A stretch of 64,000 nt of DNA from Deltaproteobacteria bacterium (GTDB taxonomy: Bacteria; Desulfobacterota; Desulfobaccia; Desulfobaccales; 0-14-0-80-60-11), in assembly GCA_021813445.1 (NCBI GenBank), contig JAKAKP010000113.1, positions 34,618 through 98,617 of the forward strand, written 5' to 3'. The notes under the pieces were generated by a model, which saw only the letters and a list, made by a program, of their open reading frames with translations, was not told the origin of the DNA and searched no databases. Shown here in pieces: positions 45,541-53,070 of the stretch. How positions within the stretch are numbered: the stretch's first letter is position 1; each line of letters begins with the position of its first letter. The position numbers and the translations under genes were made by a program.

Positions 45541-45934
45541 ATTTTGAGCCTTCTTTATTCAATGTCCTCAATGTCAAAATAAACCAGTGGAAGTGTCCCA
45601 ATCTCCTTAGAGCAAAAGACCGGGGTGAGGGGAAAGGTGATTTCACCACCCCTCACCCCGGCTCCCCCTCCCCTTAGGAGGTTCATAGGCGATGAAGTCT
45701 GCCCAGAGGAGGGGGATTCTTTAGTTGAACAGGCTTTCAGTCAGAGTTGGCGCGGGCTAAAGCCTGTGACACCTCGTTTTTCTATTTTCTCTCCGGCGCG
45801 GCATGATCAAAATCACTTCCGGACACCGCAGGGAGTTTGCCCCTTTCATAAAAATAACCGCGAGCACGCCTTTTGCTTGAGATTTCTCTAAACCCTTTCA
45901 AGGCGGCCCACTTCTTGGGGTTGTATCGGGCCAG
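45541..45934. other. Gene-free stretch between riboswitches (c) and (d)
   Basis: About 390 bases without a supported gene. It contains an inverted repeat of the CCGGGGTGAGGGG/CCCCTCACCCCGG kind (45620-45662) and, at 45688-45704, a lone GGCGATGAAGTCTGCC on the plus strand, which equals the 5' arm of the fluoride aptamer without its 3' half. Confidence 0.55.
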
Positions 45935-46017
45935 AAAAAAAATGACTTCTGCCCGTTTGGACAGAAGTCATCGGCCCCGCCTAGATAAGCGAGGCGGTTG
46001 CGGCGGACTTCATCGCC
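45935..46017 (-). promoter_or_regulatory. Fluoride riboswitch (d), orphan
   Basis: Minus strand: GGCGATG-AAGTC-CGCC, then CGAT-GACTT-CTG, with terminator ACTTCTGTCC/GGGCAGAAGT and eight T. A TTGACA lies at 46065-46060 on the minus strand. No gene follows within 390 bases; the next element is riboswitch (c). It is back-to-back with riboswitch (e). Confidence 0.9.
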
Positions 46018-46141
46018 TTTTTGCTTATTAAGCTTTATTTTTAAGTCTTTTTAAACGAATGTCAAGCAGAATGAGTGAAAAAAATCCCCAACAACGAACT
46101 AAACACGAAATCCTGGGAAGCTTTTTAAGCCGGAAAAATTA

Positions 46142-46171
46142 TTGAAGCTGAAGGGTTGGTAATGCTATAAT
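46142..46171 (+). promoter_or_regulatory. Promoter of the crcB riboswitch
   Basis: TTGAAG, an 18-base spacer and a perfect TATAAT (46166-46171), with the aptamer's first GG seven bases later, where transcription should begin. Confidence 0.75.
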
Positions 46172-46177
46172 TTTGCA

Positions 46178-46266
46178 GGTGATGAAGTCCACCACTAACC
46201 GTCTGGGGTCCAGGCCCTGAGGCTGATGACTTCTACTGGCCAGAGGGTCCAGTAGAAGTTTTTTTT
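46178..46266 (+). promoter_or_regulatory. Fluoride riboswitch (e), before crcB
   Basis: GGTGATG-AAGTC-CACC, then GCTGAT-GACTT-CTA, with terminator ACTTCTACTGG/CCAGTAGAAGT and eight T. Compared with the other copies both sides of the first stem changed together (GGCG/CGCC to GGTG/CACC), which supports the fold. Confidence 0.93.
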
Positions 46267-46443
46267 GCCCTTAGGTCATGCGCATGTTAGCTTAACCCGA
46301 GTCATCGGGAATCTATGTCAATGCGTTTGAAGCTGCAAAAACGCAACTACTTCTCAAAGCTGCCTTTGACTCTCCCGCACAGAGTCCGGGAATTCCTCGC
46401 GCTTAATTGGCTGCGGCAATTGATAAGGAATGATGGCTGGATA

Positions 46444-46818
46444 ATGAAAATACTTTTAGTGATGGCGGGCGGCTGTATCGGGGCGCTGTCCCGATATGGA
46501 GTTTCATTGCTGGCCGCCAGGCTTTTTGGTACCAGATTCCCATGGGGAACTCTAATCGTCAATCTCTCAGGCTGCTTTCTCATCGGCTTGGCCTTTGCCT
46601 TGGCCGAGCGGGGCTTCGGCATCATGAATTCCTCGGTTCGCCTGTTTTTCATGACCGGGTTTCTTGGGGCCCTGACTACCTTTTCAACCTTTGGCCTGGA
46701 GACCATAAATTCCTTGCGTGAAGGAACGTACCTGGTCATGACGGCCAACTTTCTTTCCAACAATATCTTTGGGTTGGCCCTGGTTTTCTTGGGCATGTTG
46801 GTGGGCCGCTTACGGTAG
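46444..46818 (+). CDS. crcB: Fluoride channel CrcB/FluC
   Basis: A 124-residue protein with four membrane helices that works as a dual-topology dimer and lets fluoride leave the cell. Family motifs are GGCIGALSRYG near residue 8, WGTLIVNLSGCFLIG with the pore Asn, and GFLGALTTFSTFGLE with the Phe-box and central Na-site residues. A frame extends left to 46315, but the ATG at 46444 gives the family N terminus; AAGGA lies 12 bases upstream. It is 178 bases after riboswitch (e), whose presence independently supports the assignment. Confidence 0.96.
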   Translation: MKILLVMAGGCIGALSRYGVSLLAARLFGTRFPWGTLIVNLSGCFLIGLAFALAERGFGIMNSSVRLFFMTGFLGALTTFSTFGLETINSLREGTYLVMTANFLSNNIFGLALVFLGMLVGRLR

Positions 46819-46830
46819 GAAGGGCCAATT

Positions 46831-48111
46831 ATGCTGCAGTACAAAATAATCGAGATATTTACCAGTGAAGAAGTTCGTTGGCAAGGAACCCCCCTCTACG
46901 AAGCCATCATCCGGCTTGTTCATGACTTGAAGATCGCCGCGCGCTGTCTGGTAACCCGAGGGATTGAGGGCCTTTACGAAAGTGGGGAGATTGCCACCGC
47001 CAGGCTTGAGGTTCTTTCCTACAATATGCCTCTGCGCATCACCATTGTTGTCCCGGCTGCCGAATCCGAAAGGATCTTGTCAAAATTGGAGGAGATGGTC
47101 GCGGACGGCATTGTCGCGGTGCGTGATTTGAACGTCATCTCCCATAAGACCCGCGGTCTTCTCATCCCGAAAGAAACCAGGGTTCGGGACATAATGACCC
47201 CTAACCCGAAAGAGGTTAGCCTGGATACCCCATTGGACGAAGTGGTGCGCCTGCTGCTTTCCTCCACCTTTACCGGGCTTCCTGTGGTCGACGGGATGGA
47301 CCGGCCGGTCGGGGTCATTTCTCAGGGGGATTTAATTTATAAGGCTGGCATGCCCATGAGGCTTGGCCTGTTGGCTGAATCGGATCAGCAAAAAGTGGAG
47401 GTTGTCCTTGAGGCTCTTAAACCGAGGCAAGCCAAGGAAGTAATGACCCGGCAGCCGGTGACGATACGACAGGACAGTCTGGTCACGGAAGCCGTAGATT
47501 TGATGCTGCAGAAAGGGGTGAAGCGCCTTCCCGTCATTGATGACGCGGGCAAACTTGTCGGTATACTGTCGCGTGTGGACGTGTTTCGTACCAGCATGCG
47601 GGAATCTCCGGACTGGAAATCCTTCCAAGCGCAGCAAATCGTGGTGGAAAATTTACGCTCTGCAGCCGATATCATGCGTAGAGACACTCCCACGGTGTTT
47701 CCAGACACTCCGGTAGAGGAAGTGATCGAAACCATTGACCGTAACGACATTCAGCGAGTTTGCGTGGTGGACCGGAAAGGACTTTTCCTGGGATTGATTT
47801 CGGATCGGGACCTCCTGATCGCTTTCTCTGAGCGGCATCCTGGTATCTGGGATTATTTTGTGAGCAAAATTCCTTTTACCGAGCGGGGCCGAAAACAGAG
47901 GCAACTCCAACAATTCCTCTTGAGTGTGAAAACCGCCGGCGAGGTCATGAATACCAATATCGTCACGGTCCAAGAAGATGCCCCGATAAATGAAGCCATC
48001 CGCTTGATGCTCGACAAGGCGATCAAGCGGTTGCCGGTGGTAGACGCAAAGGGAAAATTTAGAGGGCTGATCAGCCGTGACGCATTGCTGCGTGCCGGGT
48101 TTGCCTCATAG
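46831..48111 (+). CDS. DUF190 protein with four CBS domains
   Basis: A 426-residue cytosolic protein. Residues 1-105 are a DUF190 domain (YKIIEIFTSEEVRWQGTPLYEAI, read in parts; a PII-like fold). Four CBS motifs follow in two pairs, starting near VRDIMTPNPKEVS, AKEVMTRQPVTIR, AADIMRRDTPTVF and AGEVMNTNIVTVQ, and should bind adenine nucleotides. DUF190 genes are frequent companions of crcB. It starts 12 bases after crcB, so it belongs to the same riboswitch-controlled transcript and could tune the channel; that role is inferred. Confidence 0.88.
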   Translation: MLQYKIIEIFTSEEVRWQGTPLYEAIIRLVHDLKIAARCLVTRGIEGLYESGEIATARLEVLSYNMPLRITIVVPAAESERILSKLEEMVADGIVAVRDLNVISHKTRGLLIPKETRVRDIMTPNPKEVSLDTPLDEVVRLLLSSTFTGLPVVDGMDRPVGVISQGDLIYKAGMPMRLGLLAESDQQKVEVVLEALKPRQAKEVMTRQPVTIRQDSLVTEAVDLMLQKGVKRLPVIDDAGKLVGILSRVDVFRTSMRESPDWKSFQAQQIVVENLRSAADIMRRDTPTVFPDTPVEEVIETIDRNDIQRVCVVDRKGLFLGLISDRDLLIAFSERHPGIWDYFVSKIPFTERGRKQRQLQQFLLSVKTAGEVMNTNIVTVQEDAPINEAIRLMLDKAIKRLPVVDAKGKFRGLISRDALLRAGFAS

Positions 48112-48214
48112 CCAGCCTCAGCCCCGGAAGGCGATGACCTTTAGTAACTTATGGGATGTCTAAGGATATTTTCCTTTAATTAATATTAAATTAGGAGAGA
48201 GCCTTACATTTATC

Positions 48215-48243
48215 TTGACCTTACTGAAGAAACCGGCTAAAGA
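48215..48243 (+). promoter_or_regulatory. Promoter of riboswitch (f)
   Basis: TTGACC, 17 bases, TAAAGA; the aptamer begins 15 bases later. Confidence 0.5.
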
Positions 48244-48257
48244 ACTGCGGTAAAAAA

Positions 48258-48356
48258 GGCGATGGGGTCCGCCAGGGAGAAAAAGATTCTACCCGAACCG
48301 CGGCAACGCTGATGGCTCCTGAGCTCACATCCTACGTGAGGTCAGGAGCTTTTTTT
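48258..48356 (+). promoter_or_regulatory. Fluoride riboswitch (f), before the antiporter and Ehr genes
   Basis: GGCGATG-GGGTC-CGCC, then GCTGAT-GGCTC-CTG (GGGTC pairs with GGCTC through G-U pairs). The terminator is GCTCCTG..CTCAC/GTGAG..CAGGAGC followed by seven T. The antiporter starts 41 bases later. Confidence 0.92.
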
Positions 48357-48397
48357 ATACCTAAGGTTTTTCTCGATGATAACTTAGGAGATTCTCT

Positions 48398-49882
48398 TTG
48401 AATTCTCCCTTGATAGTCGTCATTATCGCTGGACTGACAGCGAGTTATATATGCCGGAAGCTGCGGTTATCAGCACTAGTGGGAATGCTTCTGGTAGGAA
48501 TTTTGTGTGGACCGCATTTTTTTAATCTCTTGAGCCCCTCCGCTCTTGCCGTGGCAGCTGATCTCAGAAAGTTGGCTTTTGCTGCAATTCTCTCATGGGC
48601 TATTTTTGAGTTGCAACGCGACCTCCTAAATCAGGCCCTCCTGCCGACATTGTTAATGGCAACAATCCCCGTTTTGTTTGAAATCGGTTGCTTAGTCCCT
48701 CTATCTCATTTTGGCTTACACTTAGGCTGGCAGGAATCCGGCATCCTCGGCATAGTTCTGAGTGCCGTTTCGCTCTCCTTCTTTGTTCCCAAGGTCGTTA
48801 ATCTTAAGCAATATGCAAAAACTGGCATTCAAAATATAGCATATATTAATTTGGCTTCTATAATCTTTAATAATGTGTTTACTATATTAATATTTACTCT
48901 TTATATGAGCCTTTATTTTAAAAACCAATTTACGTTAATCCCACCCTCAACCGCAATTCCCATTTCAATTATTGCAATGATAGTATTAGGACTTTTGTTC
49001 GGATACATATTTAATAAAATTACTATTAAATATGACTCTTTTTTTACTCCTATCCGGTCAATGCTTCTGCTCTTTGGTTTTATCCTTGTAATGATCCATA
49101 TCGAAGATTTGGTCCATAATATCCTCCCTGTCGCGTCTCTCTTGGGAGTTCTCGTTATGGGCGTCGTCATTCTTGAAAAATCAGAGGCCAATGCCCATAT
49201 ATTATCAGACAAGTTTAAAACGTTATGTATCTTTTGTGAATTATTGCTATTTGTATTGATCGGAGCTCAAGTTAATATACATATTGTTTGGAATGTGAGC
49301 TTAGTTGGGCTGGGGGTCATTGCGTGCAGTCTTATACTTCGGAGCGGCGTAATAAACTATTTTATTAAAGGTTATGGACTTACCCGGAAAGAACGTGCCT
49401 TTTTTGTAGGTAGCAATATTCCCAAAGCAACAGTCCAAGCCGTAATCGCCGCTATTCCAATGGAGCTTGGCGTTCCGGGCGGTGACATAATATTGGCCGT
49501 TTCCGTCGTCGCAATCCTGGTCACTACATTAATAGCAGATTTGGGAATGATTTTTACTGGAGAACCTGCGTTGTCGTCTATAAAAAACTCTAGTTCCAAT
49601 CTTATAAATACGAGGGAGAGTGTTCCTGCAATTGGGAAATCTATCCGTAGCAAAAGAGATGGATCGCTTTGGGAAGTTATTGATGGGAATAAGGTTTCTA
49701 AGAAAAGTGATAAACGAGAGACTGAGAAAAAAATGATACCGGCCATAAAATTGAAATTATATCAGCCTCCTCCGAACCATTCTTTTGGAGGAGGGAAATA
49801 TATAACTATAATATTAACTGAAAATGACTCTTTTGACGATGAATGGGAAATTTTGCCTGATCACGATATGGAATATCATTGA
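48398..49882 (+). CDS. CPA2-type cation/proton antiporter with C-terminal fluoride-locus domain
   Basis: A 494-residue protein. About 12 helices fill residues 1-395 in the KefB/NapA-like pattern (LSALVGMLLVGILCGPHFFNLLSP near the start). Residues ~408-489 form a soluble tail related to the small proteins at 40090 and 45135 (IGKSIRSKRDGSLWEV, MIPAIKLKLYQ, NDSFDDEWEIL). The TTG start follows TAGGAGA. The DNA is clearly more AT-rich than its neighbours, which suggests recent acquisition. Na+/H+ antiporters are known fluoride-riboswitch partners; here it may counter acid or ion stress tied to fluoride entry as HF. Confidence 0.87.
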   Translation: MNSPLIVVIIAGLTASYICRKLRLSALVGMLLVGILCGPHFFNLLSPSALAVAADLRKLAFAAILSWAIFELQRDLLNQALLPTLLMATIPVLFEIGCLVPLSHFGLHLGWQESGILGIVLSAVSLSFFVPKVVNLKQYAKTGIQNIAYINLASIIFNNVFTILIFTLYMSLYFKNQFTLIPPSTAIPISIIAMIVLGLLFGYIFNKITIKYDSFFTPIRSMLLLFGFILVMIHIEDLVHNILPVASLLGVLVMGVVILEKSEANAHILSDKFKTLCIFCELLLFVLIGAQVNIHIVWNVSLVGLGVIACSLILRSGVINYFIKGYGLTRKERAFFVGSNIPKATVQAVIAAIPMELGVPGGDIILAVSVVAILVTTLIADLGMIFTGEPALSSIKNSSSNLINTRESVPAIGKSIRSKRDGSLWEVIDGNKVSKKSDKRETEKKMIPAIKLKLYQPPPNHSFGGGKYITIILTENDSFDDEWEILPDHDMEYH

Positions 49883-49925
49883 ATCTTATTAATACTTGCA
49901 CGACTAAACCCAAGAGGGAGTAACC

Positions 49926-50876
49926 ATGATCAATAAAATCATTTTCAATCTGATTCAAGTGATAGTGGTCATGGCTTTTGCACCGCTAATAAAAGGAATT
50001 CTTGCCCGATTAAAAGAGAATGTCCAGTCCAAACGGGGTCCCAGCATCTTTCAGCCTTACCGGGATATCTGGAAGCTGTTTCACAAGGATGAAGTGGTCT
50101 CGGACCAGAGTTCCTGGATTTTTCGTCTTACCCCCTTTGTAGTCTTCATCACTCCGATTTTTGTTACCCTCCTGATTCCGGTCTTGACCGACTATCCCCT
50201 GTTTTTTGCCTTCATGGGTGACATGTTGGGTGGCGGGTTCATTTTGGCCCTGGGCGGGTTTTTTGCCACCCTGGCTGCCATCGACACCGGCAACCCGTAT
50301 GGGCCCATGGGGGCCAGCCGCACCCGGATGGTGGGGTTCCTGGCGGAACCGGTCTTCATGATCGTCTTCTTCACCGTGTCCTTCATTGCCGGTTCTACCA
50401 TCCCATATATCGTCCAGAAGCATTGGGTCACCCCGCTGGCAAACTTCTTCGAACCTGCCCATATCCTGATGCTGCTGGCTTTTCTCATGCTGATCCTGGC
50501 GGAGACAGGCAAGATTCCCGTGGACAATCCTTCAGGCCACTTTGAGCTGGCCATGATCGATGAATCAAAAGGCCTGGAGTATTCCGGCAGAGGGGCCGCC
50601 TTGATGAAGTGGGGCGGGGCCATGAAATTTTTCGTGCTGTGCTGCATTTTCCTGAATGTCCTGGTAGCTCCCTGGGGCTTGGCCCATGGCAACGAGCTCG
50701 GGAACGTTTTGTTAGCCGTACCGCTGATCCTCATCAAGATCTTCATCTTTCTCTTGGTTTTGGTGGCCATCGAGTCTTCGTTGGCCAAGTTGAGGCTCTT
50801 TCGCATCACCGAATTTCTCGGCGCAGCCTTTGTCACTTCGGTGGCTGCCATGATCATCGGACTGTTTTTCATGTAG
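49926..50876 (+). CDS. Ehr/Hyf complex membrane subunit, NuoH/HyfC-like
   Basis: A 316-residue membrane protein of about eight helices related to NuoH and HyfC. GILARLKENVQSKRGPSIFQPYRDIWKLFHKDEVVSD is the conserved first loop, and EAGKIPVDNPSGHFELAMIDES-like sequence (here ETGKIPVDNPSGHFELA) the conserved interaction loop. It would link the soluble arm to the antiporter-like subunits. It is 43 bases after the CPA2 antiporter and opens a six-gene cluster; riboswitch (f) should control all of them. ATG follows GAGGGAG. Confidence 0.88.
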   Translation: MINKIIFNLIQVIVVMAFAPLIKGILARLKENVQSKRGPSIFQPYRDIWKLFHKDEVVSDQSSWIFRLTPFVVFITPIFVTLLIPVLTDYPLFFAFMGDMLGGGFILALGGFFATLAAIDTGNPYGPMGASRTRMVGFLAEPVFMIVFFTVSFIAGSTIPYIVQKHWVTPLANFFEPAHILMLLAFLMLILAETGKIPVDNPSGHFELAMIDESKGLEYSGRGAALMKWGGAMKFFVLCCIFLNVLVAPWGLAHGNELGNVLLAVPLILIKIFIFLLVLVAIESSLAKLRLFRITEFLGAAFVTSVAAMIIGLFFM

Positions 50877-50886
50877 GAGGGTAACC

Positions 50887-51573
50887 ATGAATGAGCCAGA
50901 ATTGCTGTTTTCCTTCTTCTCCAAGCTGAACGCACTCACCGGCGGGTTTTTTCTGCTCTGCGCCTTCGGCCTGGTGGCGATCCGCCAGATGCTCACCTGT
51001 TTACGTCTCTATATCTTCCAGTCCTTGCTCCTGGCGGTTTCCGCCATCCTTATCGGTTACCATTACGCCTCGATCCACCTCTTTGTGGTGGCGGCCCTGA
51101 CCATCATTACCAAGGTCTTTCTGATTCCCTGGGTTTTGCGTCAGTCCGTGGGCTATGACAGTTTTTCCAAACGGGAGATTTCCCAGGTACTTAATATCCC
51201 GACAACTTTACTGTTGTCCGCGGCCATCACCATCTTTGCCTATTATATCGCCAGCCCGCTCTTGACTGCCGCAGGCGCGGGGATTTTTGAGAAGGTCAAT
51301 TTGCCCATCGGCATGGCCAGCCTCCTTATCGGCGCCTACACCGTCACGGTGCGGCGGGAGGCGGTGCCCCAGCTTTTGGGGATTCTGGCCATGGAAAACG
51401 GGGCCTTTTTCGCCGGCATCTCTATAGCGCCCAGCTTGCCCCTTATCGCCGAACTCGCCGCCGCTTTCTACGTGCTGATCACAGTCCTGGTGATCGGGCT
51501 ACTGGCCATGCGGATTCACACCATCATCGCCAAAACCGCAGTGGGCAAACTGATGGCCCTGAGGGAGGAATAA
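50887..51573 (+). CDS. Ehr/Hyf complex subunit, HyfE-like (NuoK-related)
   Basis: A 228-residue protein with about seven helices. HyfE is a NuoK-like module fused to extra helices; the acidic/basic helix pattern of that family is seen (MASLLIGAYTVTVRREAVPQLLGILAMENGAFFAG, read in parts). It starts 10 bases after the previous gene with AGGAGGG upstream. Confidence 0.82.
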   Translation: MNEPELLFSFFSKLNALTGGFFLLCAFGLVAIRQMLTCLRLYIFQSLLLAVSAILIGYHYASIHLFVVAALTIITKVFLIPWVLRQSVGYDSFSKREISQVLNIPTTLLLSAAITIFAYYIASPLLTAAGAGIFEKVNLPIGMASLLIGAYTVTVRREAVPQLLGILAMENGAFFAGISIAPSLPLIAELAAAFYVLITVLVIGLLAMRIHTIIAKTAVGKLMALREE

Positions 51574-51576
51574 ACT

Positions 51577-53070
51577 TTGGAGCTAGTCTGCATCCTGATC
51601 ATCAGCCTCCTGGCCGCGGTGCTGTCCCTAGTGCCGGTAGGGAGAAGATTCGCCCCCGCAGTAACGGTTCTGGGCATGCTGGCGGTTTTTCTATTATCTT
51701 TGCGGGTCGCTCTGGCCACCACTCAGGAAGGGGCGTTCATCGCAGTCAAGGATTATCTCGAGTGCAACAGCTTCAGCGCCTTGATTCTCGTCCTCGTGGC
51801 TTTTGTCGGATTGACCGCCGCCCTGTTTTCCTGGGGCTACCTGGGAACCACGGTGGCAGCCACTGATGATAGAAAAATCCGGAGGTATTACAGCCGGTTC
51901 AATCTTTTCCTGCTGGCGCTGCTGGCCGTGCCCATCCTTTCCCATCTGGCGCTGGTCTGGATCGCGGTGGAATTGACCACCCTGATGTCGGTTTTCCTGG
52001 TCAGCTTCGAATCCACTCCCCAAGCCCTGGAAGGGGCCTGGAAATATGCCGTGCTCACTTGCATGGGGGCCTCCCTGGCCTTACTGGGCATACTCATCCT
52101 CTGCTGGGGGTTGCGCTTGACCGGCCCGGCGCCTTTGACCTGGGACAATCTGATTGCCGCCGCGCCCAAAATTCCACCCGCCCTCCTCGGTACCGGCTTT
52201 TTATTCATTCTCATCGGGTTTGGCACCAAGGTAGGCCTGGTGCCTTTACATACTTGGATTCCAGAGGCCTATAGCCAGGCTCCTTCGCCGATCTGTGCCA
52301 TCTTGTCCGGCACGGAGACCAGTGCTGTCCTGTACTGCATCATAAGGTTTTTACCCATGTTTTCCGGGGGCGTCGGTCCCTCAATGGCTGGCACCTGGTT
52401 TATCGTTTTTGGCCTCATCTCCAGCGGCGCCGCGGCCTTTCTGATGCTCCATACCAAGGACTACAAGCGCTTGTTTGCTTTTTCCACCGTGGAGCACATG
52501 GGGATTATCCTGGTTGCGGCAGGACTGGGCGGTTTTTCGGCCCATTTCGGGGCCATGCTCCAGATTGTCACTCACTCGGTCACCAAATCTCTGTGTTTTT
52601 TCGCGGCGGGCGCCACTCTGTTGGCAACCGGAACCAGGAACATCCCGGCCATTCGCGGTCTCATCCGGATATCCCCACTGGCCGGGGTTTTTCTTATGGT
52701 AGCGGGCTTGGGGATTGCCGGGGCTCCGCCTTTCGCAGTCTTTCTAAGCGAAATCTCCATATTGAAGGCCGGGATAGCGAATGGCCAATACCTGGTTATA
52801 GGGCTTCTGGCCTTATTTATCGGGATAGCCTTTTTTAGCATCATGTATCAAATCAATCACATGGTCTTTGGAAATCCGGAAATCATTTTGATGGACGACA
52901 AGTCGGTGCAGTTCGGTAGAGCAATAATACCTAAACGCATCATTTTACCCGTGACTTGCATCATCGCCCTCCTCATCACGGTAATTCCGGTAATTCTCTT
53001 TGGCTTTTACCTTCCGAAGCAACTTTATCAACTTCTGCATAACGCTGCTGCTTCGTTGGGGGGAATGTAA
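51577..53070 (+). CDS. Ehr/Hyf complex antiporter-like subunit, HyfF/NuoN-like
   Basis: A 497-residue protein with about 14 helices of the Mrp/NuoLMN antiporter type. Conserved charged positions of the family are visible in WIAVELTTLMSVFLVSFE (helix Glu), GFGTKVGLVPLHTWIPEAYSQAPSPICAILSG (helix Lys and the following His/Pro loop) and LMLHTKDYKRLFAFSTVEHMGII. A TTG start follows GGGAGGAA. It should move protons or Na+. Confidence 0.9.
   Translation: MELVCILIISLLAAVLSLVPVGRRFAPAVTVLGMLAVFLLSLRVALATTQEGAFIAVKDYLECNSFSALILVLVAFVGLTAALFSWGYLGTTVAATDDRKIRRYYSRFNLFLLALLAVPILSHLALVWIAVELTTLMSVFLVSFESTPQALEGAWKYAVLTCMGASLALLGILILCWGLRLTGPAPLTWDNLIAAAPKIPPALLGTGFLFILIGFGTKVGLVPLHTWIPEAYSQAPSPICAILSGTETSAVLYCIIRFLPMFSGGVGPSMAGTWFIVFGLISSGAAAFLMLHTKDYKRLFAFSTVEHMGIILVAAGLGGFSAHFGAMLQIVTHSVTKSLCFFAAGATLLATGTRNIPAIRGLIRISPLAGVFLMVAGLGIAGAPPFAVFLSEISILKAGIANGQYLVIGLLALFIGIAFFSIMYQINHMVFGNPEIILMDDKSVQFGRAIIPKRIILPVTCIIALLITVIPVILFGFYLPKQLYQLLHNAAASLGGM

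Noticed and set aside
46315..46443. 43-codon N-terminal extension of CrcB
   Set aside because: FluC proteins start at the MKILLVMAGG-type N terminus; the extension is basic and unlike the family.
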